A stretch of DNA of 41,092 bases from Nocardia mexicana NBRC 108244 (GCF_001613165.1 NZ_BDBV01000121.1:1-41092), one strand, 5' to 3'; shown: positions 30,497 through 40,577, counted from the first letter of the stretch. Notes: a model not told the origin generated them from the sequence alone. Numbers and translations: made by a program.

Positions 30497-31419
30497 CATC
30501 GGAACCGGCCGTCCGCCTCGACGGCGTCGTGAAACGCTTCGGCGACACCACCGCCGTGGACGGGATCGGGTTCGAGGTGCGGCGGGCGGAGGTGCTGGCC
30601 CTGCTCGGACCGAACGGCGCGGGGAAGACCACCACGGTCGAGATGTGCGAGGGCTTCACCGCCCCCGATGCGGGTTCGGTGCGGGTGCTGGGCCTCGATC
30701 CGATCGCCGATTCGGATCGGCTGCGCCCGCGCATCGGCGTCATGCTGCAGGGCGGCGGCGCCTATCCGGGATCGCGGGCGGGCGAGATGCTCGATCTGGT
30801 CGCCTCCTACTCCGCCGATCCGCTGGATCCGGACTGGCTGCTGCACACCCTCGGCCTGCACGACGCGCGCCGGACCCCGTACCGCCGGTTGTCGGGCGGC
30901 CAGCAGCAGCGACTCGCGCTCGCGTGCGCGCTGGTGGGGCGCCCGGAGATGGTGTTCCTCGACGAGCCGACCGCCGGAATGGACGCACAGGCACGGCATC
31001 TGGTGTGGGAGCTGATCGACGCGCTGCGCCGCGACGGCGTCGGCGTGCTGCTCACCACGCACATGATGGACGAGGCCGAGCAGCTCGCCGACCGCCTGAT
31101 CATCATCGACCACGGGCGCATCGTGGCCGCCGGAACGCCCGCCGAGGTCACCTCCACCGGCGCCGAGGGGCAGCTGCGCTTCACCGCCCCACCCAAACTC
31201 CGGCTCGGCCTGCTGCAGGACGCCCTGCCGGAAGGCTTCTCACCCTGCGAGACCTCCCCCGGCTCCTACCTGCTGCGCGGCGACATCACGCCGCAGGTGC
31301 TGGCCACCGTCACGGCCTGGTGCGCACGAATAGACGTGCTCCCCACCGACATACGCATCGACCAGCGCCGCCTCGAGGACGTATTCCTCGAACTCACCGG
31401 CCGCGAGCTCCGCGGATGA
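30493..31419 (+). CDS. ABC exporter ATP-binding protein (Rv1458c-like)
   Basis: The 308-residue ATPase has Walker A GPNGAGKTTT (about 38-47), the signature LSGGQQQRLALACAL, Walker B MVFLDEPTAGMD and the H-loop TTHMMDEAEQLADR. This is the DrrA-like type paired with ABC-2 permeases, which export drugs, lipids or polysaccharide precursors. A C-terminal extension of about 80 residues follows the NBD. GTG 30493 overlaps the mptB stop by 4 nt, so it is co-translated with the mannosyltransferase. By position it corresponds to Rv1458c in M. tuberculosis. Its cargo is not known; envelope material is likely given mptB. Confidence 0.92.
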   Translation: MTSEPAVRLDGVVKRFGDTTAVDGIGFEVRRAEVLALLGPNGAGKTTTVEMCEGFTAPDAGSVRVLGLDPIADSDRLRPRIGVMLQGGGAYPGSRAGEMLDLVASYSADPLDPDWLLHTLGLHDARRTPYRRLSGGQQQRLALACALVGRPEMVFLDEPTAGMDAQARHLVWELIDALRRDGVGVLLTTHMMDEAEQLADRLIIIDHGRIVAAGTPAEVTSTGAEGQLRFTAPPKLRLGLLQDALPEGFSPCETSPGSYLLRGDITPQVLATVTAWCARIDVLPTDIRIDQRRLEDVFLELTGRELRG

Positions 31420-31561
31420 CCCCCACCCCGCGCCCCGAACACAGCCGCACCCCTTCCCCGTTCCCGCACCTCTTCCAGAGCGCTGCAGGGCGTGCGCGAA
31501 CACGCACGGGGTGCGTGGCGGGCGGGTGCGCCGCCGAGGACTCCACGATCGGAGGATTCCA
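31420..31561 (+). other. Gap within the mptB-ABC operon
   Basis: These 142 nt separate the ATPase and permease genes. They contain a 16-nt inverted repeat, GTGCGCGAACACGCAC (31492-31507), and an RBS (GGAGG) just before the permease GTG. No small gene is supported. Confidence 0.4.
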
Positions 31562-32347
31562 GTGACTGCAGAGGCCGCGGAGCGGTTCCAGCCCGGCACG
31601 TTCGCCCCTGCTCCGCAGCCCGCGCCGCGGGCGGCGATGCTGACCGCGCAGACGCGCATGGAGCTGATCCTGTTGCTGCGCAACGGGGAACAGTTGCTGC
31701 TGACCATGTTCATCCCGATCACGCTGCTGATCGGGCTGACGCTGCTGCCGCTGGGCAGCCTCGGCGACGATCGGGTGAACCGGGTCGTTCCGGCGGTGAT
31801 GATGGTGGCGATCATGTCCACCGCGTTCACCGGGCAGGCCATCGCGGTCGGCTTCGATCGCCGCTACGGCGCGCTGAAACGGCTGGGCGCCACCGCATTA
31901 CCGCGCTGGGGCATCGTGGGCGGGAAGTGTGCCGCGGTGCTGATCGTGGTGGTGATGCAGTCGATCCTGCTGGGCGCCATAGGGTTCGCCCTGGGCTGGC
32001 GGCCCTCGCTCGGCGGACTGGCCTTCGGCGCGCTCGTGATCGCCCTGGGCACCGCCACTTTCGCGGCCATGGGCCTGCTGCTCGGCGGTACGCTGAAGGC
32101 CGAGATCGTGCTGGCCCTGGCCAATATCCTGTGGTTCATCATGCTGGGCACCTCCAGCCTGGTGTTCGCCGCCGACGACATCCCGGGCTGGCTGAGCATC
32201 CTCGCCCGCCTCATCCCCTCCGGCGCCCTCGCCGAGGCCCTCGAACAGGCCATGCACCTGAGCGTCGACTGGTACGGCCTGATCTTGCTCGCGCTCTGGG
32301 GCGTGATCACCGGCACGCTGGCCGTGCGCTGGTTCCGCTTCGAGTAA
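31562..32347 (+). CDS. ABC-2 type exporter permease (Rv1457c-like)
   Basis: The 261-residue protein has six transmembrane segments after a proline- and alanine-rich cytosolic start (EAAERFQPGTFAPAPQPAP). The amphipathic LTAQTRMELILLLRNGEQLLL and the later FDRRYGALKRLGATALPRW coupling region fit the ABC-2/DrrB family. It forms the channel for the ATPase encoded 142 nt upstream. GTG 31562 has GGAGG 6 nt before it; the frame reads further upstream but is arginine-rich and non-coding in character. In M. tuberculosis the next gene is a COX15-type heme synthase (Rv1456c); it is absent here, where a secreted protein converges instead. Confidence 0.9.
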   Translation: MTAEAAERFQPGTFAPAPQPAPRAAMLTAQTRMELILLLRNGEQLLLTMFIPITLLIGLTLLPLGSLGDDRVNRVVPAVMMVAIMSTAFTGQAIAVGFDRRYGALKRLGATALPRWGIVGGKCAAVLIVVVMQSILLGAIGFALGWRPSLGGLAFGALVIALGTATFAAMGLLLGGTLKAEIVLALANILWFIMLGTSSLVFAADDIPGWLSILARLIPSGALAEALEQAMHLSVDWYGLILLALWGVITGTLAVRWFRFE

Positions 32348-32389
32348 CCGGGACCGCCGACAGCCGGGCGGTCACCGGCTCCGAATAGG

Positions 32390-32905
32390 TCAGACCGCCC
32401 GCAGCGGTCCGACGAAGGTGCCCGGATGGGTGGCGGCGTCCTGGCGCTGGATGGTCAGGTATGCCGCGGGCCACGGGGTCTGCAGCTGGGTGGTGGTGTC
32501 GGGCGGGGTCACCACGATGGTGCCCGGGGTCCAGCTGTTCGGATCCTCCGGCGGAGCGGTGAGGTAGGTGAGGACGCTGATGGCCCTTCGGCCCGGCTCG
32601 ATCGTCACCGGCGCGGCGTCGGCGACCTGGCGGGGAATCTGATAGACGGGCCCGAAGGTCGGATGCTCGGCGCCGACCAGATCGACTCCCGGAAAGCCTT
32701 GCAGCGCACAGGCTTGCGCCGACGTGTTGGTCAGCTCCAGCTCCAGATGATTCTGCGCGTTCGGACCGGAGACCTCCGTGATCCTGGTGTTCAGGCTCAG
32801 CGCGTCGGCCGCGCACGCCGGTGCCGCGGCCGTGCCGACCGCCGCCGGGAACACCGATACCGCCAGGGCCGCGATCCCCGCCGCTCCTACTGCACCCCAC
32901 CGCAT
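32390..32905 (-). CDS. Secreted DUF4232 protein
   Basis: The 171-residue protein has a signal peptide, MRWGAVGAAGIAALAVSVFP, with likely cleavage after GTAAA. The mature part is a DUF4232-type beta-sandwich: PACAADALSLNTRI at the start, NHLELELTNTSAQACALQGF with the second cysteine of a probable disulfide, PGVDLVG, and a later VTIEPGRRAISVLTY strand. These proteins are exported or lipid-linked in actinobacteria and have no known function. ATG 32905 fits the AAAGGA 8 nt upstream better than ATG 32911, which would leave it only 2 nt away. It stands alone on the minus strand, converging on the ABC permease gene. Confidence 0.85.
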   Translation of the reverse strand: MRWGAVGAAGIAALAVSVFPAAVGTAAAPACAADALSLNTRITEVSGPNAQNHLELELTNTSAQACALQGFPGVDLVGAEHPTFGPVYQIPRQVADAAPVTIEPGRRAISVLTYLTAPPEDPNSWTPGTIVVTPPDTTTQLQTPWPAAYLTIQRQDAATHPGTFVGPLRAV

Positions 32906-33008
32906 AGACATGGTCCTTTCGATACGCGTTCGTACAACTCCCACCGACGCGTGACCGGTTCCGGACGCGGCCCACGCGGACGCACCAGCCACGCTACACG
33001 ACCGCGAA

Positions 33009-33842
33009 CTACCCCTTGCGCCCGGTGAATTCGTCCATGGAGTGATAGACACCGACCGTATTCAGGTAGAAATCGCGCACCTTCAGCGGCAGCAGGCCGG
33101 AGATGGCGCGGTTGAAGCGGGAGGTCCAGGGCATGACCACCAGCGGCGAGCCCTTCTTCATCTCCGTCCACGCGGCGTCGACGGCGGCGTCCTGCTCGAT
33201 GATCGGGGTGAACCAGAAACCCTTGGCGCCGTCGAACATTCCGGTGTCGATGTAGGTCGGGCAGAAGGTGGTGACCTTGACGTGGTCGTTGCCGGACTGC
33301 TCGAGCTCCAGGCGCACCGAATCCGACCAGCCCAGCGCCGCCCACTTGGAGCCGGCGTAGACGCTCATGCGCGGATTGGCCACCAGCGCGGCCGAGGAGG
33401 CGATGGTCAGCACCCGGGCCGGGGTCTCGCGCGACACCATCGCGGGCAGGAACTCCAGCGTGATGTACATGGGCGCAAGGGAATTGATCGCCATCGTCTT
33501 GTCGATGTCGGAACGGTTCTCCGTCTCCCAGAAGTACCCGTTGCCGCGGACGATCCCCGCGTTGTTGACCAGCACGTCGATATCGCCGACCTCGGCGCGG
33601 ACCGTCGCCGCCGTCTCGGCGATGGCCGCCGAGTCCGATACGTCCACCACGTGGTGGTGAATCCGGCTGCCGCCCGGCGCCGCGAGCTCCGCGGCCGTTT
33701 CCTTCAGCGCCGTCTCGTTGACGTCCCACAGCACCACGTCGGCGGCCCGCTCCCGCACCGCCCGTTCGGCGAAGGACTTGCCCAGCCCCATCGCTGCGCC
33801 GGTGACCAGCACCTTCTTTCCGGCTACCGTGTCCATACCCAT
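33009..33842 (-). CDS. Short-chain dehydrogenase/reductase
   Basis: The 277-residue classical SDR binds NAD(P) with TGAAMGLGKSFA near residue 14, has the NNAG motif (VLVNNAGIVRG, about 94), and the catalytic Ser in TIASSAALV plus Tyr-x3-Lys in SVYAGSKWAALG. FCPTYIDTGMFDG is the usual cofactor/substrate loop. A C-terminal extension after 235 (LPLKVRDFYLNTVGVYHSMD) suggests a larger, maybe lipid or steroid, substrate. ATG 33842 is preferred over GTG 33845 and ATG 33836, with AGGGG 5 nt upstream. It follows the aldehyde dehydrogenase by 25 nt on the same strand, so the two probably work in sequence, alcohol to aldehyde/ketone to acid; that is inferred. Confidence 0.9.
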   Translation of the reverse strand: MGMDTVAGKKVLVTGAAMGLGKSFAERAVRERAADVVLWDVNETALKETAAELAAPGGSRIHHHVVDVSDSAAIAETAATVRAEVGDIDVLVNNAGIVRGNGYFWETENRSDIDKTMAINSLAPMYITLEFLPAMVSRETPARVLTIASSAALVANPRMSVYAGSKWAALGWSDSVRLELEQSGNDHVKVTTFCPTYIDTGMFDGAKGFWFTPIIEQDAAVDAAWTEMKKGSPLVVMPWTSRFNRAISGLLPLKVRDFYLNTVGVYHSMDEFTGRKG

Positions 33843-33867
33843 CACTACCCCTGTCGTTCCCGCCGAA

Positions 33868-35439
33868 TCACTTCTGCCGCAAGGCCTTCATCACACCGAA
33901 GTACAGCGTCATCGTCTTCGCCCACAGCGCCTCGGACATTCCGGGCAGCGGCGCGATCGGCAGCGCCCGCTGCACCGCGATGGTCTGGGTGTCGATGTAC
34001 TTCAGCAGCCCCTCGGGGCCGTGCCTCCGCCCGCCACCGGAGATCCCGAGCCCGCCCGACGGCGCCGCGACGCTGCCCCAGGCGGCGATGAAACCCTCGT
34101 TCACATTCACCGACCCGGCGGTGATGCGGGCGGCGATCTCGCGGGCGCGTTCCGTATCCCGGCTCCACACACTGGCATTGAGCCCGTAGGCGGTGTCGTT
34201 GGCCTGCTCGACCGCCTCGTCGTCGCTGTGCACCCGGTACACCGACACCACCGGCCCGAAGGTTTCCTCGCGGTACACCGTCATCCCCGGCCGCACGCCC
34301 TCGAGAACGGTCGGCTCGTAGAAGTAGGGCCCCAGGTCCGGGCGGGCGCGCCCACCGGCCACGACGGTCGCGCCCTTGGCCACCGCATCGTCGACATGCG
34401 CTGCGACGGTGTCGATCTGACGCTGGAAGCTCAGCGAGCCCATCTCGTAGGAGTAGTCGAGCGCCGAGCCGAGCGTCAAAGCCCGGGTGTTGGCGACGAA
34501 TTCGGCCAGGAACCGCTCGTACACCGTGTCGTGCACATAGATTCGCTCGATCGATTCGCACAGCTGCCCGGACGAGGCGAAGCAGGCCCGCACCGCGATC
34601 TTCGCCGCCGCGGACACATCCGCGTCGGCGAGCACCAGCAGCGGGTTCTTGCCGCCCAATTCGAGCGAGTAGCCGATCAACCGCTCCCCCGCCTGCCGGG
34701 CGATGGTGCGGCCGGTCGCGCTGGATCCGGTGTAGTCGACGTAGTCCGCGCGGGCGATCACCTCACCGCCGATCTCGCGGCCGCGCCCGAGTACCGCCTG
34801 CCACAACCCCTTCGGCAGCCCCGCGCGCTCGGCGGCGTCGACGGCCCACAGCGCGGTGAGCGCGGTCTGGTTGTCCGGGCGCGCCACCACGGCGTTCCCC
34901 GCCATCAGCGCGGGCAGCGCATCGGAGGCGGCCAGCGCCAGCGGGTAGTTCCACGGCGAGATCACCGCGACCACACCCTTCGGTCGGTGCCGCACCTCCA
35001 CCTTCGTGAGTACCGGCAGCACGCCCCGCGGCGTCCGCGCGGCGAGCAGGCGCTCCGCCTCGGCGGCGTAGTAGCGGGCGTTCACCGCGACGTCGCCCAC
35101 CTCGTCGAAGGCGTGTACCCGGGACTTGCCGGTCTCGGTCTGCACGATGTCGAGGATGGTGTCCTGCTCGGCCAGCACCAGATCGTGGAAGCGGCGCAGT
35201 ACCGCGGCCCGCTCGCGCACCGGCGTCCGCGCCCACTGCCGCTGGGCCCGCCGCGCCAGGCCGAACGCCTCCTCGATATCGGCGGTCGACGACTGCGGGA
35301 GGTCTGCGATCTTGCGGCCGGTGGCCGGGGCGAACACCTCGACCGCGGGCGCACCGCCGGCGGTCGCGTGCGCGAGCAACCTTCGGACCAGCGACTCCGG
35401 GAGCGCGTCGGCGGGGGCGAGCTGCGGGGCGGTCGTCAT
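33868..35439 (-). CDS. Succinate-semialdehyde-type aldehyde dehydrogenase (GabD2-like)
   Basis: The 523-residue enzyme is an NAD(P)-dependent aldehyde dehydrogenase resembling mycobacterial GabD2. The catalytic cysteine is Cys294 (ASSGQLCESIERI) and the general base Glu260 (SLELGGKNPL). The cofactor site starts VAVISPWNYPLALA, and EETFGPVVSVYRV lies in the late catalytic domain. It is about 60 residues longer than the shortest homologues, mostly at the C-terminus (ALPIAPLPGMSEALWAKTMT). GAGAGGG precedes ATG 35439. It is divergent from a TetR gene with two palindromic operators between, and is followed by an SDR. Succinate semialdehyde is the family guess; other aldehydes are possible. Confidence 0.88.
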   Translation of the reverse strand: MTTAPQLAPADALPESLVRRLLAHATAGGAPAVEVFAPATGRKIADLPQSSTADIEEAFGLARRAQRQWARTPVRERAAVLRRFHDLVLAEQDTILDIVQTETGKSRVHAFDEVGDVAVNARYYAAEAERLLAARTPRGVLPVLTKVEVRHRPKGVVAVISPWNYPLALAASDALPALMAGNAVVARPDNQTALTALWAVDAAERAGLPKGLWQAVLGRGREIGGEVIARADYVDYTGSSATGRTIARQAGERLIGYSLELGGKNPLLVLADADVSAAAKIAVRACFASSGQLCESIERIYVHDTVYERFLAEFVANTRALTLGSALDYSYEMGSLSFQRQIDTVAAHVDDAVAKGATVVAGGRARPDLGPYFYEPTVLEGVRPGMTVYREETFGPVVSVYRVHSDDEAVEQANDTAYGLNASVWSRDTERAREIAARITAGSVNVNEGFIAAWGSVAAPSGGLGISGGGRRHGPEGLLKYIDTQTIAVQRALPIAPLPGMSEALWAKTMTLYFGVMKALRQK

Positions 35440-35481
35440 CGTCGGCCCTCTCGATCGGCGGGAACGCGTCCCACGAATTAA

Positions 35482-35515
35482 CTGAACACCAGTGTTAGCT
35501 TAACACTGGTGTTAG
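35482..35515. promoter_or_regulatory. Two tandem 17-bp palindromic operators for TetR
   Basis: CTGAACACCAGTGTTAG (35482-35498) is followed directly by CTTAACACTGGTGTTAG (35499-35515). Each is a palindrome of the form CTnAACACnnGTGTTAG. They sit between the divergent aldehyde dehydrogenase and TetR genes, and TAGATT (35513-35518), a -10 candidate for tetR, overlaps the second one. Binding of the TetR to both sites would repress both genes. Confidence 0.75.
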
Positions 35516-35577
35516 ATTAATCGAGTCCACGCGCGTGCTGTCAAGACCGGCGCCGCCGAGCAGGGAGGAGTCACAAC

Positions 35578-36267
35578 GTGTCGCGTGACACCGTGGCCGC
35601 GGCTCACAGCGGCACCCGCCGCGGGCGGCCGCCGCAGACCCAGGAGCAGGCCGACGAGGTGCGGGCGCGCATCGTCGTCGCCACCGCCGCGGTATTCACC
35701 GAGCACGGGTCGCGCGGCCTGAGCGTCGCGCGCATCCTCGAGCGCGCGGGCATCTCCCGGCCCACCTTCTACCGCTATTTCGGCAATGCCGAGGCGCCGC
35801 TGCACGTGGTGCTCACCGCCTCCAACGAGGGGCTCGTCGGCGGCATCCGCGCCGCGCTGGAGCGCTCCGACGAACCGGTCCAGCTCGGTATCGGGATCAT
35901 CGACGCGTATCTGGACTGGGCGCGCGGGCACGGTCCGATGCTGCGGCCGGTGTTCGCCGAACTGCACGACCCCTCCTCACCGGTGTCGACCTACCGGGAG
36001 GAGGCGTTCGACGACATCCGCGCGCTGGTCCGCGCGAAGTTCACCGCGCTCGAGCGGCCGCTGCCCAGCCCGCTGGACCTCGACACCGCTCTGCAGGTGT
36101 GCGAGTTCGTCGTGTACCGGGTCTCGGCCGCGGCCGGTCCCGGCGGGGAACCCGCTCCCGGGGAGGTCGCAGCGGCGCGGCTGACCATGATCCGCAGCGT
36201 CCTGGTCACCCTGGGCCGCCGCGACGACGTCCAGCAGGCGCTGAAACTGCCGGGAATCTTCGAGTAG
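35578..36267 (+). CDS. TetR-family transcriptional regulator
   Basis: The 229-residue repressor has an N-terminal TetR helix-turn-helix (about 28-75; ATAAVFTEHGSRGLSVARIL, ERAGISRPTFYRYFGN) after a basic arm (TRRGRPPQTQEQ). The C-terminal part (about 80-225) is a helical ligand-binding domain. GTG 35578 has GGAGGAG 8 nt upstream. It is divergent from the aldehyde dehydrogenase/SDR pair, and its likely operators are the two palindromes at 35482-35515, so it should repress itself and that pair until an inducer, perhaps a pathway substrate, binds. It ends 2 nt from the converging P450 gene. Confidence 0.92.
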   Translation: MSRDTVAAAHSGTRRGRPPQTQEQADEVRARIVVATAAVFTEHGSRGLSVARILERAGISRPTFYRYFGNAEAPLHVVLTASNEGLVGGIRAALERSDEPVQLGIGIIDAYLDWARGHGPMLRPVFAELHDPSSPVSTYREEAFDDIRALVRAKFTALERPLPSPLDLDTALQVCEFVVYRVSAAAGPGGEPAPGEVAAARLTMIRSVLVTLGRRDDVQQALKLPGIFE

Positions 36268-36269
36268 GG

Positions 36270-37493
36270 CTAGTCCAGGTACACCGGCAGCGCCGCGTGA
36301 CCATTGGAGATGAAGCTCGCCACCGGCGCCAACTCCGAAGGCTCCGTAGCGAATCGGGCATTCGGGAACCGCTCGAACAGGGCCGGGAGCGCGATGGTCG
36401 CCTCCAGCCGCGCCAGCGGTGCGCCGAGGCAGTGGTGCGCGCCGTAACCGAAGGCCACGTGCTGGTCCTTGGTCGCGCGGTGCACATCGAACCGATCGGT
36501 GGTGTCGCCGTGCACCTTCGGGTCGCGGCTGGCGCCGGCGTACGAGGCGAGGATGGCGTCGCCCTTCGGAATGCGGTGGCCGCCATCGACTTCGATGTCC
36601 TCGACCGCGTAGCGCAGCGGCAGATGCGCGACCGGCGCCTGGTAGCGCAGCGTCTCCTCCACCAGATCCGACCAGGGCACCTTGCCGGACACCACGTCGG
36701 CGCGCTGCTCCGGATGGGTCAGCAGGGCGAAGATCGCCTGGTCGAGCAGGTTGACCGTGGTCTCGTGCCCGGCGTTGATCACCAGCATCAGGGTGTCGAC
36801 CATCTCCTTCTCGGTCAGTCGCGACCCGTCGTCGTCCCTGGTGGTGATCAGCACGCTGGTGATGTCGTCGCCGGGCTGCTCACGGCGGTACGCCACCAAT
36901 TCGCTGACCAGGCCGAACATCTCGACGTAATTGGCCTGCGCCTGTTCGGGGGTGAACGAGGTGTCGAAGAATCCGTCCACGCACTTGTGCATCGGCGGAC
37001 CGAGATGCTCGGGCACGCCCATCAATTCGGTGATCGTCCGGATCGGGACCGGATAGGCGTACCCGGTGCGCAGGTCGACCGGCGCACCCGCGGGCGCGGC
37101 CGCCAGATCGTCGAGCAGGCTCGCGGTGATCTCCTCGATCCGCGGACGCAGCGCCGTGGTCCGACGATGAGTGAACGCCGGGGACACCAGCTTTCGCAGC
37201 CGCCGGTGATCGGGACCGTAGGCCGTGAACATGTTGTCCACCGCCACCCACGGCAGCAGCGGCCACGCCTCGGTGATCTCGCCGTTGATGAATGCCGACC
37301 AGTGCTGGCGCGGATCCTTGGAGACCCGCGGGTCGGCCAGCAGGCTCCGCAGCACCGCCTGGTCGGTGGCCGACCAGGCGGGCACGCCGCCGGGCAGGAT
37401 CACCTGGGCCACCGGTCCCTGCTCGCGGATCCGGGCCGACTCGCCCTGGATATCGGCTCCCGTCAGGTCCAGAACAATCGGATCATGCGCCAT
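36270..37493 (-). CDS. Cytochrome P450, CYP154-like
   Basis: The 407-residue soluble P450 has all key motifs: the I-helix oxygen-activation site AGHETT, ExxR in EETLRY, and the heme loop FGYGAHHCLGAPLAR with ligand Cys355. The segment NMFTAYGPDHRRLRKLVSPAFT and the following RPRIEEIT are characteristic of CYP154. CYP154C5 of Nocardia farcinica hydroxylates steroids at C16-alpha, so a steroid-like substrate is possible here. AAAGGAG lies 6 nt before ATG 37493, 11 nt after the stop of a second, unusual P450; the two are one operon. No ferredoxin or reductase gene lies beside them, so electrons must come from elsewhere. Confidence 0.93.
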   Translation of the reverse strand: MAHDPIVLDLTGADIQGESARIREQGPVAQVILPGGVPAWSATDQAVLRSLLADPRVSKDPRQHWSAFINGEITEAWPLLPWVAVDNMFTAYGPDHRRLRKLVSPAFTHRRTTALRPRIEEITASLLDDLAAAPAGAPVDLRTGYAYPVPIRTITELMGVPEHLGPPMHKCVDGFFDTSFTPEQAQANYVEMFGLVSELVAYRREQPGDDITSVLITTRDDDGSRLTEKEMVDTLMLVINAGHETTVNLLDQAIFALLTHPEQRADVVSGKVPWSDLVEETLRYQAPVAHLPLRYAVEDIEVDGGHRIPKGDAILASYAGASRDPKVHGDTTDRFDVHRATKDQHVAFGYGAHHCLGAPLARLEATIALPALFERFPNARFATEPSELAPVASFISNGHAALPVYLD

Positions 37494-37504
37494 CGGATGC
37501 TCCT

Positions 37505-38758
37505 TTACGCCAGATTCAACGGAGGGGATGCCGGGAAGGTCACCGGCAGCGCGGCCATCGCCCGGTGGAACGGGCCCGGCCGCCAGGTGATTTCGCCCTT
37601 GGACCCGGACAGCTGCAGTTCGGGCAGGGCGTCGAGCAGCTGATCGATCGCGTCCTGGGCGACCAGGTACGCCACCGATCGGGCGGGGCACGCGTGCGGC
37701 CCGGCGCTCCACGCCAGATGCGATCGGTTGCCCGTGCGGTCGCCGCCGGCGATCGCCGGGTCGTTGTTGCAACCGGCCAGGCTGATCACGACGGGCTGGT
37801 GCGCGGGTAGCCAGACGTTATCGATCAGGATCGGCTGGCGCGGATAGGTGATGGAGAAGTTGGCCATCGGCGGGTCGGTGAACAACACCTCGTCCAGCGC
37901 GTCGCGGGTGGACATGCTGCCGCCGAGCATGCCGCCGCCGAACCGGTCGTCGGTGAGCATCAGCAGCAGGGTGTTGCTGATCAGGTTCTGCATGGGCTCG
38001 ATACCCGCGCCGTAGAAGCTGATCAGCTGGTAAAGCATCTCCTCGTCGGTGAGCTCGGCCGAATGGTGCGCCAGGCGCGAGGTGACGTCGTCACCGGGTT
38101 CGGCGCGCCGCATGGTGATCAGCTCCATCAGCGCCTCGGACAGGTGCTGCATGCCCCACGCCGCGTTGACCGTGTCGAACAGCGCGGCCATGCCGTTGGC
38201 GACCCGCTGCCCGATATCGGCCGAGCAGCCGACCATCCGGTTCAGCGACTCGAACACCAGCGGAAACGCGTACTGCATCACCAGGTCCGCCGAGCCGGCC
38301 TCGCAGAAGGTGTTGATCAGCGGCACCGCGATAGACTCCACCGTCGCGTGCAGGGCGTGCAGGTCGATGCCGTCGACCGCCGCCACGTAGGCCTGGCGGT
38401 AGCGCACGTGCGTGGACCCGGAGTTGCGCAGGGCGTTGGGGTACCACTGCATCATCGGGCGCACCGGACAGTCCTCGGGCACGGTGTCCTGCCAGTGGCG
38501 CGGATCGGCGGGGAAGTGCTCCGGATCGTTGAGAATGCGCAGCGCGGTGCGGTATCCGACCACCAGCGTGGCCGGAACCCCCGGCGCCAGCTCGATGGGA
38601 GCCATCGAGCCGAACTGCTTGCGCATGGACCGGTAGAAGCCGTGCGGATCGGCGGCGAATTCCGGAGTGTCCAGCAGGGTGCGGGGACCGTCGGAATCAA
38701 TGGGAGACCCCTGGACCGGACAGAATCCGGTCGTGACTATCTGCGGGCCGGACGACAC
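37505..38758 (-). CDS. Atypical cytochrome P450, CYP157-like, lacking ExxR
   Basis: The 417-residue protein has the P450 fold with heme ligand Cys357 in AWSAGPHACPARS, the GPHxCP form seen in CYP157. The K-helix ExxR, nearly universal in P450s, reads Glu290-Val-Leu-Phe293, so its Arg is missing. The I-helix reads YGAGIEPMQN, keeping the acid but losing the Thr that protonates the bound oxygen. CYP157 enzymes of Streptomyces likewise lack ExxR and are encoded just upstream of CYP154 genes, as here. It may be an oxygenase with altered chemistry, a peroxygenase, or a helper to its neighbour. GTG 38758 has GAGGTG 8 nt upstream. Confidence 0.9.
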   Translation of the reverse strand: MSSGPQIVTTGFCPVQGSPIDSDGPRTLLDTPEFAADPHGFYRSMRKQFGSMAPIELAPGVPATLVVGYRTALRILNDPEHFPADPRHWQDTVPEDCPVRPMMQWYPNALRNSGSTHVRYRQAYVAAVDGIDLHALHATVESIAVPLINTFCEAGSADLVMQYAFPLVFESLNRMVGCSADIGQRVANGMAALFDTVNAAWGMQHLSEALMELITMRRAEPGDDVTSRLAHHSAELTDEEMLYQLISFYGAGIEPMQNLISNTLLLMLTDDRFGGGMLGGSMSTRDALDEVLFTDPPMANFSITYPRQPILIDNVWLPAHQPVVISLAGCNNDPAIAGGDRTGNRSHLAWSAGPHACPARSVAYLVAQDAIDQLLDALPELQLSGSKGEITWRPGPFHRAMAALPVTFPASPPLNLA

Positions 38759-38953
38759 AGGAAATTCACCTCACAACCATTGCAGCACAACAGGCTTCGC
38801 CGATCATTGACCGGGAAGTGGATCGTTACCAACCGAAAGAACCGGGCGGCCGCCTCAGATTAGCAGCAGGGTTATGAATTCTCTCCGGAATGCCCAGCGG
38901 CCCTGCGGAACTCACGCCCGCAAGGGCCGCTAACCACGAAATATGTTGAGCTG
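38759..38953 (-). promoter_or_regulatory. Promoter region of the P450 pair
   Basis: This 195-nt gap holds the P450 operon promoter and the end of the monooxygenase transcript. No gene is supported. A strong hairpin within it is listed separately. No clear -10/-35 pair was identified. Confidence 0.35.
38896..38931 (-). terminator. Hairpin after the EthA-like gene
   Basis: AGCGGCCCTGCGG (38896-38908) pairs with CCGCAAGGGCCGCT (38918-38931), a 13-bp stem with one bulge and a 9-nt loop, 22 nt after the stop at 38954. There is no T-run, as is common in high-GC actinobacteria. Confidence 0.5.
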
Positions 38954-40456
<1,503 letters not shown>

Positions 40457-40577
40457 GGCTACGCATCCTTCGATGGACGGATCCCTCACCTGGATCTACT
40501 CCAGCCTAAACATGAAGGATACGTTTCCGAATCGGCCCGGGGTCGGAGAATACGCGGCATGTCCTCCGCATCGGCGC
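40457..40577 (-). promoter_or_regulatory. Promoter region of the EthA-like gene
   Basis: This 121-nt gap contains an imperfect inverted repeat, AAACAT-n7-ACGTTT (about 40507-40525), which could be an operator. The evidence is weak. No gene is seen. Confidence 0.25.
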
